From Bradyrhizobium diazoefficiens (GTDB taxonomy: Bacteria > Pseudomonadota > Alphaproteobacteria > Rhizobiales > Xanthobacteraceae), in NCBI RefSeq assembly GCF_016616885.1, contig NZ_CP067102.1, positions 930,001-994,000 of the forward strand: a stretch of DNA of 64,000 bases, written 5' to 3'. Position numbers and translations under genes: made by a program. Each line of letters begins with the position of its first letter. The first letter of the stretch is position 1. Of this stretch, positions 53,975 through 62,947 are shown one piece after another. A model generated the notes under the pieces. That model was not told the origin of the DNA. It worked only from the letters and a program-made list of their open reading frames with translations, and did not search any database.

Positions 53975-55174
53975 TCAATACTTCTTCACATGCGCGCCGA
54001 ACGCCAGCCACAGCGCCATTGAGGCGAGGCCGAAGCCGCCGAGCAGCAAAAACGTCGGACCGTAGCCGATCCATTGTGCGATCCAGCCGCCGACCGCGGG
54101 ACTGAGACTTGCACCGACGCCCTGCACGGTGATGACGGCGCCCTGGCCGAGATTGATGCGTCCGGTGCCGTCGAGCGAGCGCGCGACCATGCCGGGAACG
54201 GCGACCGTCTGCAGCCCGGTGCCGATGCCGTCGAGCACCTGCATCGGCACGACGCCCCACCAGCCGGTGACGAAGAAGGCGAGAACGCCGCGAATGGGCA
54301 ACATCATGAAGGAGACCAGGATCACCGGCCAGTAGTTGCGCTTGCCCGCGACCTGCATGCCGATCAGGGACGTCACGATCATCACGCCCTGCGCAATGAT
54401 GACGATGGTCGCGACGAAGCTTGGACCATTGGCCTGGCCTGCGCTCACCGCAGCAAGGCCATAGAGTGGCACGATGGCGGCGTTGCCGAGATGGAAGATG
54501 GCCAATGCCAGCGCCAGCACCAGCAGCGGCTTGTGCTTGAAGAGAACGGAGAGACCTGCCGGCGGATTGTTCCTCTCGTCTTCCTGGCTGCCGCGAGCTT
54601 GGCGATCATCGATGGCCTTGGCCGGAATCATCAGGACGCAAGCGACGGCGACGGCGCCGAAGAGGGCAGCCAGAACGAACACCCAGACGTAGCCGAATTT
54701 GTAGCCGAGATAGCCCGACAGCGCCGCGCCCACCATGTTGCCGGCGTGGTTGAAGGCCTGGTTGCGTCCGTTCAACGCATTGAAACCCTTTTGCTTGGCG
54801 ATGCCGAGCGAGATGCCGGTGACCGCCGGCACGATCGCAGCGCTCGCCAGCGATTGCGCCACTTGCGAGAAGGTGACTGCCCAGAAATTCTGCGAGATCA
54901 GGATGATGGCGGAGGCAAGCACCACGCAGATTCCGGGAATGATGACCCATAGCCGCTTGTTGCGACTGGAATCGATGAAGCCGCCGATCGGTGTCGTGAC
55001 CAGCATGCCCGCGACATTGCCGATCGTCAGCGCGGTGCCGATCAATCCGGTCGCCCAGCCGCGCTCGTGAAGGAACACGCCGACGAACGGCCCGATGCCC
55101 GACTGCATGTCGGCCATGAAGAAGTTGACGGCGTAGAGAGGCCAGAGACGGGGTGAGGAAGGGCGCGATGTCAT
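53975..55174 (-). CDS. MFS transporter
   Basis: This 399-residue protein has twelve predicted spans. The N-terminal MADMQSGIGPFVGVFLHERGWATGLIG, PIGGFIDSSRNKRLW in the helix 2-3 loop, and ALNGRNQAFNHAGNMVGAALSGYLGY resemble uncharacterised alphaproteobacterial MFS exporters. ATG 55174 is selected because the longer frame runs back into the start of the divergent MBL gene. The substrate is unknown. Confidence 0.85.
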   Translation of the reverse strand: MTSRPSSPRLWPLYAVNFFMADMQSGIGPFVGVFLHERGWATGLIGTALTIGNVAGMLVTTPIGGFIDSSRNKRLWVIIPGICVVLASAIILISQNFWAVTFSQVAQSLASAAIVPAVTGISLGIAKQKGFNALNGRNQAFNHAGNMVGAALSGYLGYKFGYVWVFVLAALFGAVAVACVLMIPAKAIDDRQARGSQEDERNNPPAGLSVLFKHKPLLVLALALAIFHLGNAAIVPLYGLAAVSAGQANGPSFVATIVIIAQGVMIVTSLIGMQVAGKRNYWPVILVSFMMLPIRGVLAFFVTGWWGVVPMQVLDGIGTGLQTVAVPGMVARSLDGTGRINLGQGAVITVQGVGASLSPAVGGWIAQWIGYGPTFLLLGGFGLASMALWLAFGAHVKKY

Positions 55175-55352
55175 CGAGACGCTGAACGTGATGCTACTAA
55201 AGGGGTCTCGTGCAAGCGGAGACGGCCGGCCAATTGTGCCGGGGCGGACCGAAAAGTAACATGTGCCAATCGCGTTGGTTCCTCCGGACTTGCGATTGGA
55301 GGGCGGCGATGTCACCTCACAGGTATCCTGTTCTCCTTTCTGGATCACGGCC

Positions 55353-56156
55353 ATGCCTCTCTGGACCTGCGAAACCTGCGGCGCGCAATTCCCGGACAGC
55401 GGACAGCCACCGGCGTCCTGTCCGATCTGCGAGGACGAGCGGCAATATGTGAACTGGAACGGGCAGACCTTCCTGACCCGCGAGACGCTCGCCGAACGTC
55501 ACCGCCTCGTCTGGCGCGACGATCTCGGCATCACCGGTATCGCGCTTGAGCCGAGCTTCGCGATCGGCCAGCGCGCGCTGCTGGTCCCAGATGGCAAGGG
55601 GTGCGTGATGTGGGACTGCATCCCGCTGGCAACCTCAGAGGCGATCGCGCATGTCAAATCACTCGGCGGATTGACGGCGATCGCGATCTCGCACCCGCAT
55701 TACTATGGCGCGCTTGCCGACTGGAGCGAAGCGTTCGGCGGTGTGCCGGTGTATCTTCACGCTGCCGACCAGCAATGGGTGACGCGTCCACACCCCTCGA
55801 TCGTGCACTGGACCGGCGATCAACATCGTATCTCGGACGATGTTCTGCTGTTGCGCACCGGCGGCCATTTCGCAGGCGGCACCATGCTGCACTATTCGCG
55901 CGGCGTGGAGGGCAAGGGCGCGCTGCTCACTGGCGATATCGCGCAAGTGACGATGGACCGCCGCTTCCTCAGCTTCATGTATTCCTATCCGAACTACATG
56001 CCGCTCAACGCCGCCGCGGTGCGGCGGATTGCAGCCGCTGTGGAGCCGCTCCCCTTCGACCGCATCTATGGCGCTTGGTGGGACCGCAACATCGCTTCGG
56101 GCGCCAAGGCTGCCTTTGCGGCATCGGTGGACCGATACATCGCGGCCATTGCCTAA
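55353..56156 (+). CDS. MBL-fold protein with N-terminal zinc ribbon
   Basis: This 267-residue protein starts with a rubredoxin-like zinc ribbon (CETCGAQFP then CPICEDE, two CxxC pairs in residues 5-30). The metallo-hydrolase domain follows. The usual HxHxDH site is altered to SHPHYYGAL (H-x-H-x-x-G), while the later LRTGGHFAGGT and LLTGDIAQV ligands persist. It may bind fewer metals. Its start is not preceded by a strong ribosome site. Function is unknown. Confidence 0.8.
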   Translation: MPLWTCETCGAQFPDSGQPPASCPICEDERQYVNWNGQTFLTRETLAERHRLVWRDDLGITGIALEPSFAIGQRALLVPDGKGCVMWDCIPLATSEAIAHVKSLGGLTAIAISHPHYYGALADWSEAFGGVPVYLHAADQQWVTRPHPSIVHWTGDQHRISDDVLLLRTGGHFAGGTMLHYSRGVEGKGALLTGDIAQVTMDRRFLSFMYSYPNYMPLNAAAVRRIAAAVEPLPFDRIYGAWWDRNIASGAKAAFAASVDRYIAAIA

Positions 56157-56266
56157 GCCAGGCGACAATCAGAAATCTCCGTTGTCTCTGGTAAAAATAA
56201 ATGTACTATTGGTACAGTTATTAGACGCAACGATGCGTTTGCTGGTCCGGCACGATCGATGCATCG

Positions 56267-56905
56267 TTGCCGCGCGGCTTGCCATACGAATATTACTGCT
56301 TGTTCCACTGGGACCATCATCGCTACACCCAGGATCCGGACAAGGACCCGGAGCTGATCGTCGGCGTCAAACCGGCATCCGACACGCAGCTCGCGATCGC
56401 CTATAGCGGACTGCTCCAGGTCGCCGGCCGCCTCCGGCTGATGCTCGGCCATGCCATCACCGGCAAAGTGGTTGTCCCTTGGATCCCCGAGAACAAGCGC
56501 GGCACTATCGTGGCCGAAGCGCGGGCCTATGTTGCGTCCTATGCGTTGTTGCTCGCATTGTCGCTGTGGTTCTCGTCCGCGTTGCTTCTGTGGGTCTGGA
56601 TCGTGCCGCTGATCATCGGGCAATTCTTTCTGCGACCCTATCTCTATGCCGAGCATACCGGTTGCGAGCATACTCGCAGCGCGTTCCAGAACACCCGCAC
56701 CACCTATACCGGCGCCATCGTCAAATGGATTGCGTGGAACATGCCCTACCACGTCGAGCACCACGCCTATCCCTCGATCCCGTTTCATGCACTGCCGAAG
56801 CTGAACGGTATCGTCGACGGCGAGATCGTCTATCGCGGCCGCGGTTACATCAGAACGACGCGCGAGACCTGGGCCTGGTTTCGCCGGCAGCGGAAGAGCG
56901 CTTAA
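56267..56905 (+). pseudogene. Fatty-acid desaturase, N-terminally truncated
   Basis: The readable frame gives about 212 residues with the second and third histidine boxes of membrane desaturases (FHWDHHRYTQDP and MPYHVEHHAYP) and a typical C-terminus. The first box (HxxxH) and the preceding membrane helices are missing. The frame begins right at the second box with only a TTG available. The 110 bases upstream are AT-rich and unlike a desaturase. A 5' deletion is the simplest reading. Confidence 0.7.
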
Positions 56906-56913
56906 GCTCAACG

Positions 56914-56946
56914 CAAAGCTCCGGCCGCAGCACGACCGGAGCTTTG
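56914..56946. terminator. Hairpin terminator between convergent genes
   Basis: A stem CAAAGCTCCGG / CCGGAGCTTTG with an 11-nt loop lies between the desaturase remnant and the leftward small secreted-protein gene. It may serve both strands. Confidence 0.7.
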
Positions 56947-56962
56947 TCGTGAGGGCACGGTA

Positions 56963-57202
56963 TCAGTAGATGCCGTAGGCGCAGACATTCACGACGCGGA
57001 CGCGCATGCCGTGACGGGTCTGGACGACGCGCTCCTGGTAGCAGTTGTTGACGCCGGTGTTGACGTAGATGCCGCCAAAGCCCCAGCCGGGGCCCCAGTA
57101 ATGGTGGAAGCCGTGGGCCGACGCGGCGGTGGGCGCGAGAGCGGCAGCGCCGAGCGAACCGGCGGCGATCAGACCAAGAGCAAGCTTGCGAAACATTTTC
57201 AT
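56963..57202 (-). CDS. Small exported protein of unknown function
   Basis: This 79-residue protein has a signal peptide (MKMFRKLALGLIAAGSLGAAA, cleavage near ASA). The short mature part is rich in Gly, His and aromatics (HGFHHYWGPGWGFGG). Two Cys (NNCYQERV, NVCAYGIY) probably form a disulfide. The start could be 57202 or the second Met at 57196; GGAG fits both. Similar small secreted proteins are common in Bradyrhizobium. Confidence 0.75.
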   Translation of the reverse strand: MKMFRKLALGLIAAGSLGAAALAPTAASAHGFHHYWGPGWGFGGIYVNTGVNNCYQERVVQTRHGMRVRVVNVCAYGIY

Positions 57203-57333
57203 TCTCCAGTGTGGCGCGAAGCCGTTGTTGTGTCCCTGCATCTCGGTCGGGTCGACGCGTGAATGCGTTCACGCGATGAGGCAAGAATCGTGTTTCAGGA
57301 TTGTTTCGTCAGTTGCGGCGAGATGCGCCGCCG

Positions 57334-58314
57334 TCAGGCTTTCCGCGCCGCGCGATAGCGCGCGGCCATCGCCTGCGTCATCTCGGCCATCTTCTCGCGG
57401 AGATCGGCGGGCTCCAACACCTCGACCTCGGACCCCAGCCGCAGCAATTCGGCTGCGGCATGCCACGAGGTCTTCCCGGTGGGCACCCTTGCGATGCGCC
57501 AACCGTCGGCATCAGTCGTCTCTTCGATCTGCGTGCGCGCCCTGACGTAAGGCTGGCTCAGCGCATCGAGCAGTTTTACCCCGATTGGCGACAGCCGTAC
57601 GATCGCGACGTTCGGGTGCATCTCGGTCTCGAGCCGCAGCGTCGCATCCTGCCAATAGGCGGCGAGGTCGAAATCGGCGGGACGATCGAAGCGGTCGTCG
57701 AGTGCCGTGCAGTCGAGCACGCGCGCGATGCGATAGGTGCGCACGCTGCCGTCGACTTGGCCTGCGAGATACCAACTGCCGCCCTTCAGCACGAGGCCGA
57801 GCGGAGCGACACGGCGCTGCTTCTCGGCGCGCCAGCTCTGATAGCGGATTTTGATGAGTGTCCCGCGGAGGGCCGCGCCGGCAATCGCGCGCAGATGCTT
57901 TGGCTCTTCTGCCTCGCCGAACCAGCCCGGCGCATCCAGATGAAAGCGCTCCTGCATCCGGCCGGCGTCTTCGCGCAAGTTTGCGGGCAGTGCCGCCATC
58001 AGCTTGCTCTGTGCGGCGATCATTGCGGCATCCAGCCCCAGCGCCGCCGCCGGGCCCGGCAATCCCGCCAGGAACAGCGCGCCCGCTTCGCTCTGCGATA
58101 GCCCGTTGAGGCGCACGCGATAGCCGTCGAGCAGGCGGTAGCCACCCTCCGCACCGCGGTCGGCATAGACGGGGACGCCGGATGCCGCGAGCGCGTCGAT
58201 GTCGCGATAGATCGTGCGCACCGAGACTTCGCAGGCCTCTGCAAGCGCGGGCGCAGTGACCTGCCCCTTGGCCTGGAGAGTGGTGAGGATCGACAACATC
58301 CGGCTCGCGCGCAT
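57334..58314 (-). CDS. YafY-type regulator (HTH_11 + WYL domain)
   Basis: This 326-residue protein has an N-terminal HTH (RMLSILTTLQAKGQVTAPALAEACEVSVRTIYRDIDAL). A WYL domain follows with GGSWYLAGQVDGSVRTYRIARV near residues 160-180 and a C-terminal WCX-like domain. It is divergent from a GST gene with a 13-5-13 palindrome between them. WYL proteins respond to ligands and control adjacent genes. Confidence 0.9.
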   Translation of the reverse strand: MRASRMLSILTTLQAKGQVTAPALAEACEVSVRTIYRDIDALAASGVPVYADRGAEGGYRLLDGYRVRLNGLSQSEAGALFLAGLPGPAAALGLDAAMIAAQSKLMAALPANLREDAGRMQERFHLDAPGWFGEAEEPKHLRAIAGAALRGTLIKIRYQSWRAEKQRRVAPLGLVLKGGSWYLAGQVDGSVRTYRIARVLDCTALDDRFDRPADFDLAAYWQDATLRLETEMHPNVAIVRLSPIGVKLLDALSQPYVRARTQIEETTDADGWRIARVPTGKTSWHAAAELLRLGSEVEVLEPADLREKMAEMTQAMAARYRAARKA

Positions 58315-58324
58315 GATCCCTTAA

Positions 58325-58355
58325 ACCATACCTGACACAGGATGTCAGGTATGGT
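58325..58355. promoter_or_regulatory. Operator palindrome between the WYL regulator and GST genes
   Basis: The perfect inverted repeat ACCATACCTGACA-N5-TGTCAGGTATGGT lies 11 bases upstream of the regulator and 47 bases upstream of the GST start. It is the probable binding site of the WYL regulator and would control both genes. Confidence 0.85.
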
Positions 58356-58401
58356 CGGCTAGAGATGCGCCCATCGCAAACCGGCCCAAGGGAGATCCGC
58401 C

Positions 58402-59055
58402 ATGACCGATCCGAACCGCATCACGCTGTATTATTCGCCGCAGAGCCGCGCCACCGGCACGCGGGTGTTGCTGGAGGAGCTCGGCGCGCCCTATGACCTT
58501 CACGTCCTCAACATGAAGGCCGGCGAGCAGCGGAGGCCTCCCTATCTCGCCATCAATCCGCTCGGCAAAGTGCCGGCGATCCGGCATGGCGAGGCACTCG
58601 TGACCGAACAGGTCGCCATTTACATCTATCTCGCCGACCTGTTTCCGCAAGCCGGCCTGACGCCCGCGCTCAACGATCCGCTGCGCGGTCCCTATTTGCG
58701 CTGGACCGCCTATTACGGCTCCTCCTTCGAGCCCGCGCTGATCGACAAGTTCATGCAGCGCGAACCTGCGCCGATCACGCAGTCGCCCTACGCCGATTAC
58801 GACACCATGCTGGGTGCGTTCGAGGCGCAGCTGTCGGAGGGGCCCTATCTGCTCGGCGAGCGGATGACCGCCGCCGATATCCTGTGGGGCGTCGCGTTCA
58901 ACTGGACCATGATGTTCGGCATCGTGCCGAAGAAGGATGTGTTCGTCCGCTATTGCGAGCGCATCACCTCGCGGCCGGCATTCCAACGCATCAATGCGGC
59001 GGATGATGAGATGGCGGCACAGCATGCGGCGGCTGTGGGTGGGGCCAGCTCTTAG
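58402..59055 (+). CDS. Glutathione S-transferase
   Basis: This 217-residue GST has the thioredoxin-like domain (ITLYYSPQSRATGTRVLLEE; AINPLGKVPAI with cis-Pro; TEQVAIYIYLADLF) and a helical C-domain including GERMTAADILWG. It conjugates or transfers glutathione to an electrophile. AAGGGAGA precedes ATG. It is divergently controlled with the YafY regulator, so it may be inducible by a toxic compound. Confidence 0.92.
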   Translation: MTDPNRITLYYSPQSRATGTRVLLEELGAPYDLHVLNMKAGEQRRPPYLAINPLGKVPAIRHGEALVTEQVAIYIYLADLFPQAGLTPALNDPLRGPYLRWTAYYGSSFEPALIDKFMQREPAPITQSPYADYDTMLGAFEAQLSEGPYLLGERMTAADILWGVAFNWTMMFGIVPKKDVFVRYCERITSRPAFQRINAADDEMAAQHAAAVGGASS

Positions 59056-59095
59056 TGTCATCCCGGCGAAAGTGGGGCCTTCGCCGGGACGACAC
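59055..59095. repeat. Palindrome between convergent genes
   Basis: The arms GTGTCATCCCGGCGAA / TTCGCCGGGACGACAC (one mismatch) with a 9-nt loop lie just after the GST stop. It is a typical Bradyrhizobium palindromic unit and a likely bidirectional terminator. Confidence 0.8.
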
Positions 59096-59120
59096 TGAGG
59101 GTGTGTGGTCCGACCTCGCC

Positions 59121-59906
59121 TCAAAACCGCGGCGGCCGCTTCTCCGCGAACGCCTTGATGCCCTCCTTGATCTCGTCGCCGCGCATGCTGTCGCGGTGGC
59201 GCTGGTCGGCAGCGCGCTCATCCAGCTCGCCGCGGGCGAATTCGTTGATTGCGCGTTTCATGCCGCGCATCGCGTTCGGGGCATTGCCGGCGAGAATGTT
59301 GGCGAGCTTGTCGACTTCCTCGTCGAGTGTCTCCACCGGCACCATGGCGGTGAGATAGCCGATCCGCAGCATCTCCGGCGCACTGATCTTCTGTGCAGTG
59401 AGAAACAGCTTCTTGGCGTTGTCGACGCCGAGCCGCGTTACGTAGCGTTTGATGCCGCTCCTGTAATAGTGCAGCCCGAGCCGCGCCGCCGGCATGAACA
59501 TTTCCGCGGTGTCGACGCCGATGCGGAAATCGCAGGCGAGCGCGAGGTCGGTCGAGCCGCCATAGACGCCGCCATTAAGCCGGCAGATCGTCGGCACGCC
59601 AAGATCCTCCAGCCGGTTGACGACGACTTCGAAGGCCGAGCCCGCGCTCTGCTGCTCGTTGGCGCTCACTGCCCGCTCGGCGACCGAATTGAGATCGTAG
59701 CCCGCGGAGAAGGCGCGTCCCGTGCCGGTCAGGACCAGCACGCGGATATCAGGATCGGCCTCGATCCGGTCGAACAGCTTTGTCAATTCGCCGAGATCTT
59801 CGGCCTGGAGCCGGTTGAGATGCTTGGGCCGGTTCAAGCGGATGGTGGCGCGTGCACCAGCGATTTCGAGCACGGGGGGACTTGCCGCGTCGGCTGTGTC
59901 CGACAT
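59121..59906 (-). CDS. Enoyl-CoA hydratase/isomerase family protein
   Basis: This 261-residue crotonase-fold protein has the oxyanion-hole segment RAFSAGYDLNSV near 65-76 and NGGVYGGSTDLALACDFRIGV. ATG 59906 is preferred to one 12 bases earlier because of GGAG six bases upstream. It ends before a palindrome and sits 12 bases downstream of the potassium channel gene on the same strand. Confidence 0.88.
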   Translation of the reverse strand: MSDTADAASPPVLEIAGARATIRLNRPKHLNRLQAEDLGELTKLFDRIEADPDIRVLVLTGTGRAFSAGYDLNSVAERAVSANEQQSAGSAFEVVVNRLEDLGVPTICRLNGGVYGGSTDLALACDFRIGVDTAEMFMPAARLGLHYYRSGIKRYVTRLGVDNAKKLFLTAQKISAPEMLRIGYLTAMVPVETLDEEVDKLANILAGNAPNAMRGMKRAINEFARGELDERAADQRHRDSMRGDEIKEGIKAFAEKRPPRF

Positions 59907-59918
59907 TCTTGTCTCCAT

Positions 59919-61028
59919 TTACTTGTTTTCGAGCGTGCGGCGCTTCGCCTCGGCGTCGATGGTCTCGGCGAGGTCCGGGTGCCGCGCCATCAGCACGCGG
60001 AAGTCGACGAGGTCGAGCACCAGCAGCCGCGATACTTTCGTGGTCGAGACATTGGCGCCGCGCATGTTGTTGCCGAGCAGCGCCATCTCGCCGAAGAAGG
60101 CGCCCTCGCCGAGCTGGACCTTCTTGCCGGGGAGGTCGACCTCGACCGCACCGGCGGCGATGAAATACATGCAGTCGCCCTGCGCGCCCTTGCGGATGAT
60201 CATGGTGCGCGCCGGCAGCTCCATGGTGCGCAGCATGTGGGTGACGTCGGCGATGGCCGCCGGGCCCAGCGCCGCGAAGAATGGCACTTTGCTGACGGAT
60301 TCCCAGGTCTTGAGGAAGTTGTCACGCCGCGTTTCCGCCGCGAACCCGGTCGCCAGAATACCGGTCCAGAGGCCGAACACGCCGAGGCCGGAGATCATCA
60401 CCAGCGCAGCGATCATGCGACCGAGCGGCGTGACCGGCACGACGTCGCCATAGCCTGTCGTGGTCAGCGTGACGACCGCCCACCACAGCGCGGCAGGGAC
60501 GCTGCCAAACGTCTGCGGCTGCACGTCCCGCTCCAGGAAATATTCGGCGACGGAAGCGAGGAACACCACCATCAGGAAGATCACGAGCACGCTGACCAGC
60601 GGCCCCGATTCCAGCACCAGCACACGTCTGAGCTGGCGCAGGCCGGGAATACCCGGCACCACCTTCAGCACCCAGAGCACGCTCAGCAGCCAAGCCGTCT
60701 TGGGCTCGGCGCCGAAGATCAGCGCGACCGGCACGGCCAGCGCCCCCAAGGCGTCGACCAGCCCGGCGGAGGAGGACATGTAGAGGGCGAGCCGCCCCTG
60801 CCGCGTCATGTGGCGCAGTCGGACCAGCCATTCGAACACGAAATAGACGAGACAGGCCCACAACAGGAAATCGACCCAGCGGTGGGCCGTTTCATAGGCC
60901 GGATCGAGCGTCAGCAGCGCCATGCTGACCACGCCGACGGTCACGGCCACATAGGCCACCTTGGTCATGTTGCGGCCGGCGGTCGCGGCCATAAACTGGG
61001 CCAGAGCAGGAAACATCGGCTTGGACAT
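59919..61028 (-). CDS. Cyclic-nucleotide-gated potassium channel (MloK1-like)
   Basis: This 369-residue protein has six membrane segments with a charged S4-like helix (GIPGLRQLRRVL). The pore loop carries the K+ selectivity filter TTTGYGDVVPV. A C-terminal cyclic-nucleotide-binding domain follows (residues ~240-350, GAFFGEMALLGNNMRGANVS with the phosphate-binding Glu and Arg). This is the layout of MloK1 from Mesorhizobium loti (355 residues). ATG 61028 is the likely start although its ribosome site is weak. It precedes an enoyl-CoA hydratase gene. Confidence 0.88.
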   Translation of the reverse strand: MSKPMFPALAQFMAATAGRNMTKVAYVAVTVGVVSMALLTLDPAYETAHRWVDFLLWACLVYFVFEWLVRLRHMTRQGRLALYMSSSAGLVDALGALAVPVALIFGAEPKTAWLLSVLWVLKVVPGIPGLRQLRRVLVLESGPLVSVLVIFLMVVFLASVAEYFLERDVQPQTFGSVPAALWWAVVTLTTTGYGDVVPVTPLGRMIAALVMISGLGVFGLWTGILATGFAAETRRDNFLKTWESVSKVPFFAALGPAAIADVTHMLRTMELPARTMIIRKGAQGDCMYFIAAGAVEVDLPGKKVQLGEGAFFGEMALLGNNMRGANVSTTKVSRLLVLDLVDFRVLMARHPDLAETIDAEAKRRTLENK

Positions 61029-61159
61029 GCGGAGTGGCGGCTCGGTGCTGGTTCTTGCGGTCCCGGGCTGGGACCTCAGCGCCAAAGTGCCCGCCCGCAC
61101 CGGAGCCGTCAACGACGGGGCGTTCAGTACGGCGCCTGATGCAGGACCGGGCCTGCTTG

Positions 61160-61378
61160 CTATTTGAAATGTGGAGGTTCGTCGTAGCCGCGGCGGCTGC
61201 TCAGGAACAACAGCATCATGAGGCCGATGCCGACGATCACGGAAAACCCCGCTCCCAGCGCCAGTGCCACATAACCTTCCGTCGGAATCGGGGCGCCCCC
61301 GACCGCCATCGCGGAGTAGGCGAAATAACCAACCGCAACCAGCATTCCCAGCAAGATGATGAGAAGGAGCATACGCAT
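61160..61378 (-). CDS. Small membrane protein
   Basis: This 72-residue protein has two hydrophobic segments (MLLLIILLGMLVAVGYFAY and GYVALALGAGFSVIVGIGLM) and a polar tail ending EPPHFK. GGAGAACG lies before ATG 61378. I do not recognise a family. It lies between the TAXI-type gene and the potassium channel on the same strand. Confidence 0.65.
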   Translation of the reverse strand: MRMLLLIILLGMLVAVGYFAYSAMAVGGAPIPTEGYVALALGAGFSVIVGIGLMMLLFLSSRRGYDEPPHFK

Positions 61379-61498
61379 GGTGCGTTCTCCGGTTGTACAA
61401 GGAGGCCAACGGTTGCAGAGGCAAAACCGTTCCAGCGGGCGGGCCGCGATTCGCCTCAAAAGGCGAAGGCCCCGGGCCCCGAGCCGCGAATCGATAGG

Positions 61499-62947
61499 TC
61501 AGGCACTCTGAGCTGTCTTCACCACCACGACATTGCTGTCGTCCGGTAGGGGCAGAGCGGCAGGGCTCGCGACCTGGTCGGCCTCGCCGCAATGGCGTTT
61601 CAGGTAGTCGCGGCGCATCTCGATCTCGTCGCGCACAAATTCATAGCCGAGCTTGAAGGTATCGAGCCCGTCGGTACTGATCGTACCGTCTCTGAGGCCG
61701 ACCACGGCGCCGCGCAAGATGCTCTCGAGCTCGTCCTGCAGGCATTCGAGCTGGTCCAGCGAATGAGCGTGCTCGATGCGCTCGCCGACGTCGAGGACAG
61801 CGGTCGAAAGCTCGCCAGCCTTCTCCGGCGCGATCCTCGTGATCTTGGCGTAGATCGCGGCGAAGATCGAGCCGATGACGCTGAGCGCGGCGGCGCCCAG
61901 ATACATCATGTCGCTGTACTTATCCATGAACGACTTGGTGTCGTCGTTGATGTAATCGGCGGCGCCCTGATGCGCCATCACGTAAGCGTCCTTCTCGACG
62001 GAGGCCGGTTCGATATGGGTTGCAAAGCCGTTGTCGAGCCCGAGCGCGGACTTGTTCTCGTAGACGATGCGCGCGATGTCGCCAGCGGTGGTCGCCGACA
62101 TCTTGGACTGCGCGACCAGCAGCCATTCGAGGCCGATCGTGTCGAGATCGTCGTCGGGAATCTCGGGCGACGCCGACAGCGTGCCGGCCGTCAGCGTCTC
62201 GTCGGAAATGCCGGGGAATTTACGCGCCAGCGCCTTGGCGTCGTCGATTGCATTGAGCGTGAAGCCGCCGCGCTTGGCGACCTGCTCATAAGCCTTGTCG
62301 CGCACGGCCCTGGAGGCGTGGACGACGGCAATCACCGCGCTGAAGCCGTTGGCCGGCGCGAACAGCTTGTCCAGCGTCGCACCCGGCGGCGCCATCTGGA
62401 TTTTCGCGGCGTCGGGGCTGTCGGCGGGAATGTCGAGGATGCTGCGGACGAAGGCGAGAGAGGAATCATTCTCGGCGAGAATGGCGACCTTCTTCTTCTT
62501 GAGCTCGACGAGCGACTTGATCTTCTTGTTGCCGGGGCCGAGCAGGAGCACGAGATCGTGCTCGAGGATCGCGAGCGTGCGCGCCCGCAGCGGCACCTTG
62601 GCGTCGGTGCGCAGGACGGCAAGATCGGCCTGCTTGCGATCGAACTGCGCGAGCGCCTTGGCGTTGTCGGCGCTGTTGACGATCTTGATCCGGAAGCGCG
62701 AGGCGTTGTTCTTCAGCAGTGTGGCGAGCTTGGTCGCGAACAGGGCTTCGTCGCTGTTGGGAGCGCCGACGGCAAAGGTCAGCGTCTCCGAATTGTGCAA
62801 CCAGGCGCGGCCGGCCCAGACGGTGGCAAGCGACAGCAGCAGGGTCAGCACGACATAGAGCAGGACCTGCTGCTGATTGGTCTTGATCACCTTGGGACGC
62901 CGTCGCGGCGGGAGCTCGGCTGACGAGGTCGGGCCTTCAGCACTCAT
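61499..62947 (-). CDS. TAXI-family solute-binding-like protein with membrane anchors
   Basis: This 482-residue protein has an N-terminal anchor (residues ~27-47). The binding domain resembles TRAP-TAXI solute receptors (TLTFAVGAPNSDEALFATKLA, LKKKKVAILAENDSSLAFVRSI, AYVMAHQGAADYINDD). A second hydrophobic segment (MMYLGAAALSVIGSIFAAIYA) and a cytoplasmic helical tail (residues ~370-470) follow. No TRAP permease lies nearby. The extra anchor and tail suggest sensing or scaffolding instead of soluble ligand delivery; that is inference. Confidence 0.75.
   Translation of the reverse strand: MSAEGPTSSAELPPRRRPKVIKTNQQQVLLYVVLTLLLSLATVWAGRAWLHNSETLTFAVGAPNSDEALFATKLATLLKNNASRFRIKIVNSADNAKALAQFDRKQADLAVLRTDAKVPLRARTLAILEHDLVLLLGPGNKKIKSLVELKKKKVAILAENDSSLAFVRSILDIPADSPDAAKIQMAPPGATLDKLFAPANGFSAVIAVVHASRAVRDKAYEQVAKRGGFTLNAIDDAKALARKFPGISDETLTAGTLSASPEIPDDDLDTIGLEWLLVAQSKMSATTAGDIARIVYENKSALGLDNGFATHIEPASVEKDAYVMAHQGAADYINDDTKSFMDKYSDMMYLGAAALSVIGSIFAAIYAKITRIAPEKAGELSTAVLDVGERIEHAHSLDQLECLQDELESILRGAVVGLRDGTISTDGLDTFKLGYEFVRDEIEMRRDYLKRHCGEADQVASPAALPLPDDSNVVVVKTAQSA

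Noticed and set aside
52275..54260. A 661-codon minus-strand frame opposite the acyl-CoA synthetase
   Set aside because: Antisense shadow; the plus strand carries all adenylate-forming motifs.
59055..61139. A 694-codon open frame on the plus strand
   Set aside because: It lies antisense to the enoyl-CoA hydratase and potassium channel genes, whose motifs are clear. Its translation is low-complexity His/Arg/Gln/Asp-rich, typical of antisense frames in GC-rich DNA.
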